A DNA stretch of 64,000 nucleotides, taken from contig NZ_JONP01000007.1 of assembly GCF_000711725.1 (NCBI RefSeq), forward strand, positions 186,001 to 250,000, given 5' to 3'. The notes under the pieces were generated by a model. That model ran no database searches. It had not been told where the DNA came from and saw nothing but the letters and a program-made list of their open reading frames with translations. A program made the translations under genes and the position numbers. Shown here piece after piece: positions 16,471-24,803 of this stretch. This stretch comes from Roseomonas aerilata DSM 19363. GTDB lineage: Bacteria > Pseudomonadota > Alphaproteobacteria > Acetobacterales > Acetobacteraceae. The number at the start of each line of letters is the position of its first letter. The first letter of the stretch is position 1.

Positions 16471-17496
16471 ATGCCTCGCATGACCAGGGACCGTTCCGTC
16501 CTCCCTCGCCGCGGAATGCTCCTCGCGGGGCTGGCCGCGCCCTTCGTGATCCCGCGCGCCGCGCGGGCGGCCGAGCGGGTGACCTTCGTGCTCAACTGGA
16601 CCGCGGCGGCCGACCACTGCCCCTATTACCTCGCGAAGGCGCAGGGCTGGTACGAGAAGGCGGGGCTCGACGTGACGATCGAGGCGGGGCGCGGCTCCGG
16701 CGCCTCGGCCCAGCGCGTGGCGGCGGGCACGGCGCAACTCGGCATCGCCGACATGCCGACCGCGCTGCTGGCGCGCAGCCGCGGCGGCAACCTCGCGGCG
16801 GTCATGACCGTCTACGCGAACTCGCCGCAGACCTTCTACTGGCTCCGCAGCAGCGGCATCTCCGGCCCGCGCGACTTTCCCGGCCGTTCCGTCGGGAACC
16901 CGCCGGGCGATGCCGCGCGCATCATGTGGCCGGTCTTCGCGCGTCGCGTCGGGATCGACCCGGCCTCCGTGCGCTTCGTCAACATCGCGCCGCCCGCGAA
17001 GATCCCCTCGCTCAAGAGCAAGGTGATCGACATCACCACCGACTTCTGGAACGAGCACGACCTGAAGGCGCGCGAGTTCGGCGCCGATCTCGGCTTCCAG
17101 CGCTGGAGCGACCTCGGGCTCAACTCCTACGGCAACTCCATCATCGCGAATGGCGACGTGCTGGCGAAGCAGCCCGACCTGGTGCGCAGCTTCGTGCGGG
17201 TTTCCCAGCGAGCCTTCGCCGCCACGGTGGCCGATCCGCAGCCGGCGCTGCGCGCGCTCTTCGCCGCCGTCTCGGGTCTCGACGACTGGACGCAGCAGCG
17301 GCAGTGGGAGCGCGTGAAGGAGTTGATGCGCGACCCGACGACGACCTCCGTCGCGCTCGGCGCCTTCGATGCCGCGCGGATGCGCGCCGACTACGACCTC
17401 ATCCAGAGCCAGTTCGAGGGCGCTCAGCCCTTCGACCTGGACAAGGCCTATACGAACGCCTTCCTCGACACGGGCACCAAGATGGCGGCGGCCTGA
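16471..17496 (+). CDS. ABC transporter substrate-binding protein (NMT1/THI5-like)
   Basis: 341 residues from ATG 16471 (ATG 16480 also possible). The signal sequence contains twin arginines (LPRRGMLLAG at about 11-20) and a cleavage site after RAARA near residue 30, so Tat or Sec export is possible. The mature part begins with the NMT1 pattern VTFVLNWTAAADHCPYYLAK and contains the GxGSG-like RGSGAS loop. The NitT/TauT fold binds small nitrogenous or aromatic compounds in the periplasm. It is transcribed divergently from tetR and belongs to the permease and ATPase of the facing operon. Confidence 0.92.
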   Translation: MPRMTRDRSVLPRRGMLLAGLAAPFVIPRAARAAERVTFVLNWTAAADHCPYYLAKAQGWYEKAGLDVTIEAGRGSGASAQRVAAGTAQLGIADMPTALLARSRGGNLAAVMTVYANSPQTFYWLRSSGISGPRDFPGRSVGNPPGDAARIMWPVFARRVGIDPASVRFVNIAPPAKIPSLKSKVIDITTDFWNEHDLKAREFGADLGFQRWSDLGLNSYGNSIIANGDVLAKQPDLVRSFVRVSQRAFAATVADPQPALRALFAAVSGLDDWTQQRQWERVKELMRDPTTTSVALGAFDAARMRADYDLIQSQFEGAQPFDLDKAYTNAFLDTGTKMAAA

Positions 17497-17499
17497 GGG

Positions 17500-18609
17500 C
17501 TAGAGCCCCAGCAGGTCCAGGGTGCGCGCCACCACGCGCGCCTCGTCATAGCGGGCGAGCGCGCGGGCTCGTGCCGCCTCGCCCATGCGGCGGCGCAGCG
17601 CCGCGTCGGCGGTAAGCTGGTTGAGCGCCGCGGCCAGCGGGGCGACGGTGGCCGGCGGCACCAGCAGACCGGTCTCGCCGGGCACCACCTGCTCGCGCGG
17701 GCCGCTGATATCGGTGGCGACAACGGGCAGGCCGGTCAGCATTGCCTCGATGACGGACATCGGCAGGCCCTCGAAATGGCTGGGCAGGCAGAAGATGTCG
17801 GAGGCGGCGAGGACGCGCTCCGTGTCGTGGCGGTAGCCGAGACGGCGCAGGCGCGGGCCGAGGGTTTCGACGGCGCGGGCGAAGTCCGGCTCCACATTGC
17901 CGCCGTGGTCGGTCGTGAGGCGTTCGCCCACGACCCAGAGGCTGGCGTTGGGCACGGCCTCCATAGCGCGCAGCAGCTCGGGGTATCCCTTGTGGCGCAC
18001 GAGGCGGGAAACGGCGGTGACGACCACGTCGTCCGGCGACACGCCCAGCTCAGCCCGCACTTCCGCGCGGGCAACGGGGTCGGGGCGGAAGCGGGCGGGG
18101 TCGCGGCCGTTCAGGGCGGCGGTGGCGTGGCGGTGGATGCGGAGGCGCCGGGCGTCGCCCGCCTCCTCCTCGCTGACGGTCAGGAAGGTGTCGGTCAGCC
18201 GGCCGCCGAACCATTCCATCGCGAGGGAGAGGCCGCGGCGCCAGAGCGGGCCGGGCTGGTTGAAGAGGAAGCCGTGCACCGTGTAGGCGGTGCGGGGCAC
18301 CCCCTCCAGCCGCGCGGCCACGCGGGCGAGGAGGCCCGCAATGGGGAAATGGGCGTGCACGAGGTCCGGCCGGTGCTCGCGGATGACCTGCCGCAGCGAG
18401 CGCAGCGCCGCGAGGTTCGCGCGCGGCGAGAGGCTGCGCGAGAAGGGCACGGGGAGGACGGTGAAGCCCTCCGCCCGCACGATTTCCAGCAGCGGCCCCT
18501 CGGCGCAGGCGGCCAGTACCTCGTGCCCGCGCGCCCGGGCACCACGCATCAGCGGCAGGATGAAGTGGCGCAGCGAGAAATCGACATTGGCGATGAAGAG
18601 GACGCGCAC
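17500..18609 (-). CDS. Glycosyltransferase family 4 protein
   Basis: 369 residues from GTG 18609; a long upstream open frame is spurious because rsmB occupies that DNA in another frame. GT-B fold: the N-terminal domain carries the HFIL segment and the HAHFPIAG motif, followed by the GT4 signature FCLPSHFEGLPMSVIEAM and GLPVVATDISGPREQVVPGETG in the C-terminal domain. It probably transfers a sugar in polysaccharide or LPS assembly. It starts 8 bp after the rsmB stop, so the two are likely co-transcribed. The convergent binding-protein gene is 3 bp away. Confidence 0.9.
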   Translation of the reverse strand: MRVLFIANVDFSLRHFILPLMRGARARGHEVLAACAEGPLLEIVRAEGFTVLPVPFSRSLSPRANLAALRSLRQVIREHRPDLVHAHFPIAGLLARVAARLEGVPRTAYTVHGFLFNQPGPLWRRGLSLAMEWFGGRLTDTFLTVSEEEAGDARRLRIHRHATAALNGRDPARFRPDPVARAEVRAELGVSPDDVVVTAVSRLVRHKGYPELLRAMEAVPNASLWVVGERLTTDHGGNVEPDFARAVETLGPRLRRLGYRHDTERVLAASDIFCLPSHFEGLPMSVIEAMLTGLPVVATDISGPREQVVPGETGLLVPPATVAPLAAALNQLTADAALRRRMGEAARARALARYDEARVVARTLDLLGL

Positions 18610-18617
18610 GGCGCCGC

Positions 18618-19865
18618 CTAGCCCCGCCTGAAGCGGGCGACGAAGAAGCCGTCCATGCCGCCCCGCTCGCCCCAGAGGTCCGGGCGGGTGCGGAGGGCAC
18701 CGGCGGGGGTGATGGCCTCCTCCAGGCCCGGCACCTCCTCCGCCCGCACGGGGTCGGGGGTGAGGCCGAGGGCGGCGAGGCGGGCGAGATGCGCCTCCCC
18801 CTCCTCCGGCTGGAGGGAGCAGGTGGCGACCACCAGCCGTCCGCCCGGGGCCACAAGCCCGGCCGCCGCCTCGATCAGCGCGGCCTGGGTGGCGGCGAGC
18901 TTCGGCACGTCGCGCGGGCGGCGGAGATGGGCCACCTCCGGGTGGCGGCGGATGGTGCCGGTCGCGGTGCAGGGGGCGTCGAGCAGCACGGCGCCAAAGC
19001 TGCCACGCCGCTCGGCCGCCCAGGGGATGACGTCGGCTACCGCTACCTCGGCCGTCATCTTCAGCCGGGCCAGGTTCTCGCGCAGGCGCTCGGCGCGGCG
19101 CTCCTCCTTCTCCACCGCCGTGACCGCGGCGCCGGCGGCGACGAGCTGCGCGGTCTTCCCGCCCGGCGCGGCACAGAGATCGGCTACCCGCTCCCCCGGC
19201 ATTGCCGCCAGCAGGCGTGCGGGCAGGCTGGCGGCGGCGTCCTGCGCCCAGAAGCCGCCCTCGGCGAAGCCGGGGATCTCGGTGATGCGCGTGCCGGGCG
19301 CGAGGCGCGCGGTGCCGTTGGGCAGGAGTTCCGCCCCCTCCGGTGGCGCGCTGCCGGGGACGAGAGAGAGGTCGAGCGGCGCAGGACGGGTATGGGCCTC
19401 CGCGATCGCGCGCACCTTCGGGCCGTAGGCCGCGTGCCAGGCGGACCACAGCCAGGCGGGGGTGTCGAGGCGCGCCGCGTCCAATGCTTCCAGCGCGGCC
19501 GGGCCCTCGGCCGCGACCTTGCGAAGCACGGCGTTCACCAGCCCGGCGAAGGGCTTCGGCGCGAGGGAGACGGCGGTGGCGACCGCCGCGTGCGGGGGGG
19601 TGCCGAGCAGCAGCAGCTCCGCCGCACCGATCCGGAGCGCCTGAAGCGCGGGCGGCGAGGGTTCCCGCCGGAGATAGGGTTCCAGCACCGCGTCGATGCT
19701 GCCGAGGCGCCGCAGCACCGCGGCCGCGATCCGATGCGCCGCCGCCCGGTCGCGCGGCTGGATGTGGCCGGGTAGGGCATCCAGCGCCTCCTCCAGTCCC
19801 CGGCGGCGCTCGAGCACGGCGGAGAGAAGGGAGAAGGCGGCGGAACGGGTGGGATTGGCGGGCAT
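18618..19865 (-). CDS. RsmB family 16S rRNA (cytosine-C5) methyltransferase
   Basis: 415 residues from ATG 19865. An N-terminal NusB-like RNA-binding domain (about 1-130) is followed by the methyltransferase domain with the SAM-binding DLCAAPGGKTAQL motif and the two catalytic cysteines in DAPCTATG and ATCSLQPEE. RsmB methylates C967 of 16S rRNA. The NusB-like domain separates it from RsmF. Length is about normal for the family (E. coli 429). It heads a two-gene unit with the glycosyltransferase. Confidence 0.92.
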   Translation of the reverse strand: MPANPTRSAAFSLLSAVLERRRGLEEALDALPGHIQPRDRAAAHRIAAAVLRRLGSIDAVLEPYLRREPSPPALQALRIGAAELLLLGTPPHAAVATAVSLAPKPFAGLVNAVLRKVAAEGPAALEALDAARLDTPAWLWSAWHAAYGPKVRAIAEAHTRPAPLDLSLVPGSAPPEGAELLPNGTARLAPGTRITEIPGFAEGGFWAQDAAASLPARLLAAMPGERVADLCAAPGGKTAQLVAAGAAVTAVEKEERRAERLRENLARLKMTAEVAVADVIPWAAERRGSFGAVLLDAPCTATGTIRRHPEVAHLRRPRDVPKLAATQAALIEAAAGLVAPGGRLVVATCSLQPEEGEAHLARLAALGLTPDPVRAEEVPGLEEAITPAGALRTRPDLWGERGGMDGFFVARFRRG

Positions 19866-19943
19866 CGCGGAGGCGATTGACGCATTTCGCGCCCGCTGTG
19901 CAGCCCCCTTTCGCGCCGCCCTGCCATGGGCGGCGGGGCGCCC

Positions 19944-20840
19944 TCAGCCCTCCCGCGCGCGGGCCCGGAAGAGAAGCGTGAGGCCCGTCAGGGTCATCGC
20001 CCCGCCCGCGAGGTCGGCCCAGCCGAGCACCTCGCCCAGGGCCGCCCAGCCAATCAGGGTCGCGACCGGGGGCGCCAGCAACTGCAGCGCCGCCGCGGTG
20101 GAGGGCGGGAAGCGCCGGAGGAGCACGAAGAGCAGCGCGTAGCCGCCCACGCCCACCACCGTGACGCTGTAGGCGAGGGAGAGCCAGACCGGCAGGCTGG
20201 CCGAGGTGGGCGGCGCGCCCTCCATCACCACGGCGAGCACGAGCAGCAGCGCCGCGCTGACGAGGCTCTGCCCGGCGGTGGCGGACCAGAGGTCCACCCG
20301 GCCGCGCGCGGGCGCGAAGGCCAGCAGCCCCGCGGCCTGGCTGGCGGCGCCGAGCAGCGCGAGGCCGACGCCCAGCGCTTCGCCGGGGTTGCCGAGGTGC
20401 CCGCCGATCCGCGCGCCCCCGAGCAGCGCGACCCCGCCCCAGCCGAGCGCGAGCCCAAGCCAGGCCATGGGGGAGGGGCGACGGCCGAAGAACACCACCT
20501 CTCCCAGGGCGACCATGAGCGGGGTGGCCGCCGTGATCAGCGCGACGAGGCCGGAGGGGATGAGCGACATCGCCCACCAGGAAAAGGCGAGGTAGCCGCC
20601 CGTTCCGAGCAGCCCCATGACCACCACGCGCCCGAGATCCGCCCGGCCCGGCCAGCGCGAGCGCGTGGCCCAGGCAAGGCCGAGGAGGAGGGGGGCGGTG
20701 ACGATGAAGCGGAGGGCGAGGGCCCAGAAAGGCGGCCATTCCAGCACCACCACCCGCGCCGCGTTGAAGGCCGATCCCCAGATCAGCACGAAGGCGACGG
20801 CCAGCGCGGCGGAACGCCACGCCTCACCACGGCCGGTCAT
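19944..20840 (-). CDS. EamA/DMT family transporter
   Basis: 298 residues from ATG 20840; an in-frame ATG at 20903 is less likely. Ten predicted membrane helices form two EamA repeats. Typical features are the WGSAFNAARV segment in helix 1 and the SLIPSGLVALITAATPLMVALG segment region in repeat 1 (about 91-112). The family exports amino acids, nucleosides or other metabolites; the substrate cannot be predicted. It is monocistronic by spacing, 78 bp upstream of rsmB on the same strand. Confidence 0.9.
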   Translation of the reverse strand: MTGRGEAWRSAALAVAFVLIWGSAFNAARVVVLEWPPFWALALRFIVTAPLLLGLAWATRSRWPGRADLGRVVVMGLLGTGGYLAFSWWAMSLIPSGLVALITAATPLMVALGEVVFFGRRPSPMAWLGLALGWGGVALLGGARIGGHLGNPGEALGVGLALLGAASQAAGLLAFAPARGRVDLWSATAGQSLVSAALLLVLAVVMEGAPPTSASLPVWLSLAYSVTVVGVGGYALLFVLLRRFPPSTAAALQLLAPPVATLIGWAALGEVLGWADLAGGAMTLTGLTLLFRARAREG

Positions 20841-21023
20841 CTCGTCATCCTGGTCAGCGCTCCCGCATCGGTGGCCCGGAGCAGGCGGCGCAAGAGGCAG
20901 CACGCCAGGACCGGCAGCTCCCCGTGCCGCGGCAGGAGAAGCCAGGGCGGGATTTGCGTCGAAACGCCGCCGGCGGGAACCGGCATTTTCTCGGTGCGGC
21001 CATGCCCGGGCGGGGAGCCGGGA

Positions 21024-21057
21024 TGGCCCGCGGCGCCCTTCACGGGGCCGCGGGCCA
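21024..21057 (-). terminator. Hairpin just downstream of the RTX gene
   Basis: TGGCCCGCGGC and GCCGCGGGCCA form a perfect 11-bp stem around a 12-base loop, 15 bp beyond the RTX stop codon. It is very GC-rich without an obvious T-run, as is common in this genome. Position and stability fit a terminator for the minus-strand gene. Confidence 0.55.
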
Positions 21058-21071
21058 GCCGCCCCCGGGCC

Positions 21072-23201
21072 TCAGCCGAAGAGGAAGTCCTCGGCGCCGA
21101 GCGACTGGAGCGACAGGTTCGAGATGGTCACCGTGTCGCTCCCGGAAAGGCTGATCAGCACGTTCTCGCCGATCTGCGTGCTCGCCGCCATGACCTGCGC
21201 GAAGCTGGAGAAGATGCCGGCCTGGAACGCGATGATGTCCCTGTTCCCGGCCGCCTGGCCGAAATCATGGATCACGTCCGCACCCGAGCCCGGGGCGAAG
21301 ACGAAGCGGTCGTTCCCGGCTTCCCCGTAGAAGTCGTCGCTGCCGGCACCGCCGGCGAGCACGTCATCCCCGCTTCCGCCGACGAGGATGTCGCTGCCAT
21401 CACCGCCCACGAGGATGTCGTTGCCGCCGTCGCCGCGGAGGTGATCGTTCCCCGCCTCGCCCCACATGAAGTCGTCGTCATCGCCGCCGAAGGCGAGATC
21501 GCTGCCGTCGCCGCCGAACAGGGTGTCGCTGCCGGTGTCGCCCACGAGGGTGTCGTCGCCGCCGTCGCCGCGGAGGTAATCGTTCCCCGCCTCGCCCAGG
21601 AGGAGGTCGCCGTCGGCGCCGCCGAAGGCGAGGTCGTCGCCCTCGCCGCCGGCCAGGGTGTCGCTGCCCGCCTCGCCCCAGAGGATATCGCTGTCGTCGC
21701 CACCGAAGGCGAGGTCGTTGTCGTCGCCGCCCACCAGGGTATCGGCACCGGCGGCGCCGATGAGGGTGTCGTCGCCGGCATCGCCGCGAAGATGGTCGCT
21801 GCCCGCCTCGCCCCAGAGGATATCGCTGTCGTTGCCGCCGAAGGCGAGGTCGTCACCGTCGCCGCCCACGAGGATGTCGCCGCCGGCGTCGCCCACGAGG
21901 ACGTCGTTGCCGGCATCGCCGCGGAGGTGGTCGTTGCCCGCCATTCCCCAGAGGACGTCGCTGTCGTCGCCACCGAAGGCGAGGTCGTTGCCGTCGCCGC
22001 CGAGGATGCCGTCGTTGCCGCCTTCGCCGACGAGTACGTCGTCGCCGTTGTCGCCGCTGAGGAAGTCGTTCCCCGCGCCGGCAAACAGCGTGTCGCTGGC
22101 GTCGCCGCCGGAGAGCAGGTTGGCCCCGGCGTCGCCCACCAGCACGTCCGCGAAGGCGGAGCCGGCGAGGTTCTCGATGCCTGTCAGCGTGTCGCCCTGC
22201 GCGTCGCCGCCGGTGCCCGTGCCGGAAGCGAGGTCCACCACCACCCCGGCCGAGGAGGCGCTGTAGTCGGCGGTGTCGGTGCCGAGGCCGCCGTCCAGCG
22301 CATCGGCGCCCGCGCCGCCGGAGAGCAGGTTGGCCCCGGCGTCGCCCGTGAGCGCGTCCGCGAAGGCGGAGCCGGTGAGGTTCTCGATGCCCGTCAGCGT
22401 GTCGCCCTGCGCGTCGCCGCCGCTGCTCGTGCCGAGCGTGAGATTCACCGTCACGCCGGCCGAGGAGCCGGTATAGGCGGCGGTGTCGATGCCCGAGCCG
22501 CCGTCCAGCGCATCGGCGCCCGCGCCGCCGAGCAGCGTGTCGTCGCCGCCATCGCCGGCCAGCGTGTCGTTGCCGCCGGCACCCGACAGGATGTTGGCCC
22601 CGGCGTCGCCCGTGAGCATGTCCGTGAAGGCGGAGCCGGTGAGGTTCTCGATGCCCGTCAGCGTGTCGCCCTGCGCGTCGCCATCGCTGACTGCGCCCAG
22701 CGCGAGGTCCACCGTCACCCCGGCCGAAGAGGCGCTGTAGTCGGCGGTGTCGGTGCCGAGGCCGCCGTCCAGCGCATCGGCGCCCACGCCGCCGGCCAGC
22801 GTGTCGTTGCCGTCGCCGCCGGAGAGCGTGTCGTTGCCCGCATAGCCGCGCAGGACGTCGTTGCCGGATCCGGCCCGCAGCTCGTCGCCCAGGGCGCCGC
22901 CGCCCATCAGCAGCGTGCCGGTTCCCGCGGAGAGATCGAAGCTGACGCTGATCAGGGAGGGCTGCGCGAAGCCAGTGGTGTCGAGCGACAGGGGCCGCGT
23001 GCTGGAGTCCGCGGGAAGGATGTAGACGAACCTATCCACGGACCGGAAGAGTTCGTTGCTGACCACATCGGCCAGGTCGCCGATCGACAGGCTGTCCGAG
23101 AGGTTGATCGTGTTGGCGATGGGGACGCCGCCATTGACCAGATCGCCGCCGCTCAGCGCGTCGTAGTCGCTGCCTACGGTGTATCGGAAGCTTCCCGCCA
23201 T
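21072..23201 (-). CDS. RTX-type calcium-binding repeat protein
   Basis: 709 residues from ATG 23201. After a unique N-terminal part (about 1-105) there are about 50 glycine-rich nonapeptides of the GGxGxDxLx type, which bind Ca2+ in beta-rolls. Three longer spacer units resembling TADYSASSAGVTVDL followed by DAQGDTLTGIENL interrupt them in the first half. The C-terminus (about 620-709) resembles the serralysin-type C-terminal module, with DRFVF, the GADVIHDF segment and ending DFLFG, consistent with an uncleaved type I secretion signal. No catalytic domain is visible. No type I exporter genes are nearby. It shares its 5' leader with the small ORF upstream. Confidence 0.9.
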   Translation of the reverse strand: MAGSFRYTVGSDYDALSGGDLVNGGVPIANTINLSDSLSIGDLADVVSNELFRSVDRFVYILPADSSTRPLSLDTTGFAQPSLISVSFDLSAGTGTLLMGGGALGDELRAGSGNDVLRGYAGNDTLSGGDGNDTLAGGVGADALDGGLGTDTADYSASSAGVTVDLALGAVSDGDAQGDTLTGIENLTGSAFTDMLTGDAGANILSGAGGNDTLAGDGGDDTLLGGAGADALDGGSGIDTAAYTGSSAGVTVNLTLGTSSGGDAQGDTLTGIENLTGSAFADALTGDAGANLLSGGAGADALDGGLGTDTADYSASSAGVVVDLASGTGTGGDAQGDTLTGIENLAGSAFADVLVGDAGANLLSGGDASDTLFAGAGNDFLSGDNGDDVLVGEGGNDGILGGDGNDLAFGGDDSDVLWGMAGNDHLRGDAGNDVLVGDAGGDILVGGDGDDLAFGGNDSDILWGEAGSDHLRGDAGDDTLIGAAGADTLVGGDDNDLAFGGDDSDILWGEAGSDTLAGGEGDDLAFGGADGDLLLGEAGNDYLRGDGGDDTLVGDTGSDTLFGGDGSDLAFGGDDDDFMWGEAGNDHLRGDGGNDILVGGDGSDILVGGSGDDVLAGGAGSDDFYGEAGNDRFVFAPGSGADVIHDFGQAAGNRDIIAFQAGIFSSFAQVMAASTQIGENVLISLSGSDTVTISNLSLQSLGAEDFLFG

Positions 23202-23296
23202 GGGTCGTTTTGTCCTCTCGCCGCCTGCCGGACGCGAACGGGCGCCTCTCGCGTCACCGTTCCGCCTGGGGATGGTTTAGGGTCGAAAGGTGAACG
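23202..23296 (-). promoter_or_regulatory. Duplicated ~95-nt leader, RTX copy
   Basis: Reading the minus strand to the RTX ATG, the leader begins CGTTCACCTTTCGACC, has GGCGCCCG midway and ends AGGACAAAACGACCC. The same blocks occur at almost the same distances before the small ORF (94 nt there, 95 nt here). AGGA is the ribosome site; the first block is likely promoter or 5' UTR sequence. Confidence 0.65.
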
Positions 23297-23490
23297 AATG
23301 GTCTCCCGCGGCGCGTTCTCTGCGGCTTCGTTCAATCGGTCGGCGCTGCCTGGGTGGGCCACGGTCCCCAAGCACATTTGCCGCGGCCGCGCTCGGGGCG
23401 CGACCGCGGGTTTCCCGCTGATCCATGGGTTCGGGCGTGGCAGAGGTGGCCTGGCTACCCCGCGCCGCCTTCTTCCTGTCCCTCCCGCTG

Positions 23491-23859
23491 TCAGGCCCGG
23501 CGAAGGGCCGCGGCGGTCCGCCGCCGCGAGAAGCGCGGGGCAGTCCAGCAACGCGCCGCCGGTGCGCCGGCCACCGGGGGAAGGGGCCGCCGCCGGACGT
23601 CCTTCGCACGTTCCACATGGGCGTGCCGGACCGCAGGGCTGGTCAGCGATTCCTCGGTGGCAAAAAGGTCGAAGCTGATGCTGAGGGTGGACCCGGCCTC
23701 CTCGAATCCTTCGGCCAAGCAGGCGTCGGCGCTGGTGGATGGAAAGGCATCCGCGAAGCTCATGCCGAGGCTGACGCCCTCCTGGGACCAGGAGGCGAGT
23801 GGTCTGTCCGGGATCGGTTCGGTCGTCGAGCAGGCGATGAGCGCGGTTGTTCCAGTCAT
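23491..23859 (-). CDS. Small hypothetical protein, possibly a decayed partner of the RTX gene
   Basis: 122 residues from ATG 23859. Support for the start comes from its upstream 94 nt, which match the RTX leader, including the AGGACAAAACGACC ribosome-site region. The first ~70 residues have a normal composition, and STLSISFDLFATEE vaguely recalls SLISVSFDLSAGT of the RTX N-terminus. The last ~50 are arginine/proline-rich and look like frame-shifted or non-coding sequence. It may be a real short protein, or the remnant of a second RTX-type gene that lost its repeats. Family unknown. Confidence 0.45.
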   Translation of the reverse strand: MTGTTALIACSTTEPIPDRPLASWSQEGVSLGMSFADAFPSTSADACLAEGFEEAGSTLSISFDLFATEESLTSPAVRHAHVERAKDVRRRPLPPVAGAPAARCWTAPRFSRRRTAAALRRA

Positions 23860-23953
23860 GGTCGTTTTGTCCTTTGCCTGGTCGGGCCTGGGCTGGCGGG
23901 CGCTCGCGCGCCTTCGCTGCTCCACCGGAACATTAAGAGGCCAAAGGTTAACG
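23860..23953 (-). promoter_or_regulatory. Duplicated ~95-nt leader, small-ORF copy
   Basis: On the minus strand the leader begins CGTTAACCTTTGGCC, has GAGCGCCCG midway and ends AAAGGACAAAACGACC before ATG 23859. It is one base shorter than the RTX leader, with the same blocks in the same order, which indicates duplication or strong shared selection. Confidence 0.6.
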
Positions 23954-24122
23954 ATCTGCTTCGGTTCGGCGTGTTCCTTACGCAACATCTGGCAGCGTCG
24001 TGGCCCGGGCCGCCCCCTCGCGCTGGCGCGGGGCACGAAAGGCGGCGCGCTGTGCCCTCGCTGCTCTCTTGGCGCGCTGCCAACATGTGTTAACCAGTCG
24101 GCCGTTTCCCCGGGGCCCTTCG

Positions 24123-24743
24123 ATGTCCGTCATCTTTCCGCCGGTCGACCTCCAGCGCCTCGCCGCGGGGGAGCCGCGCACCAGCGGCAACGTGACTGCC
24201 TTGCCGCTCGGGATCGAGGGGCCGCTGCTGCTCGGCCTCCGGCGAATCGGGGATCTGCGCGGCTACTTCATGGAGACCTATAGCGAGCGGGACTTCCGCG
24301 CGGTGGGGGTGGACGCGCGCTTCGTGCAGGACAATCAATCCCTGTCGGCCCGGGTCGGCACGCTGCGCGGCCTGCATTTCCAGACGCCGCCTCACGCCCA
24401 GGCGAAGCTCGTGCGGGTGGTGCGCGGCGCTGTGCTCGATGTCGCCGTGGATATCCGACGCGACTCCCCGGGCTTCGGGCGCCACGTCGCCTGCCACCTG
24501 ACGGCGGACGGGGCCGAGCAGCTCTACATCCCCGCCGGCTTCGCCCATGGCTTCGTCACCCTCGCGCCCGATACGGAGGTCGCCTACAAGGTGAGCGACC
24601 TCTACGCGCCGGAATGCGACCGCGGCATCGCCTGGGACGATCCGGACCTTGGCCTGCCCTGGCCCGAGCTGCCGGGCGGCCCGATCCTCTCCGCCAAGGA
24701 CAGGAACCACCCCCGGCTGCGTGACCTTCCGCCCCTCTTCTGA
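24123..24743 (+). CDS. rfbC: dTDP-4-dehydrorhamnose 3,5-epimerase
   Basis: 206 residues from ATG 24123. Cupin fold with RGLHFQTPPHAQAKLVRV (about 83-100), including the likely catalytic His85, Tyr155 in VAYKVS and the WDDP motif near 171-174. It epimerises dTDP-4-keto-6-deoxyglucose at C3 and C5, the third step towards dTDP-L-rhamnose. It is the first gene of rfbCBDA, 60 bp before rfbB. A leader of about 20 residues precedes the conserved core, slightly longer than usual. Confidence 0.95.
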   Translation: MSVIFPPVDLQRLAAGEPRTSGNVTALPLGIEGPLLLGLRRIGDLRGYFMETYSERDFRAVGVDARFVQDNQSLSARVGTLRGLHFQTPPHAQAKLVRVVRGAVLDVAVDIRRDSPGFGRHVACHLTADGAEQLYIPAGFAHGFVTLAPDTEVAYKVSDLYAPECDRGIAWDDPDLGLPWPELPGGPILSAKDRNHPRLRDLPPLF

Positions 24744-24803
24744 CACAAGGTTCCCTGACAGAAGGCCCCTGCCTGCCTTCCGACAAGGTCCGAGACCCCC
24801 ATC

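Noticed and set aside
21300-22860. Regularly spaced short repeats resembling a CRISPR array
   Set aside because: They are in-frame degenerate RTX nonapeptide codons within one protein gene; no constant repeat or unique spacers.
19926-23678. 1250-codon plus-strand open frame
   Set aside because: A shadow of the EamA and RTX genes; the apparent protein repeats are reverse translations of the RTX nonapeptides.
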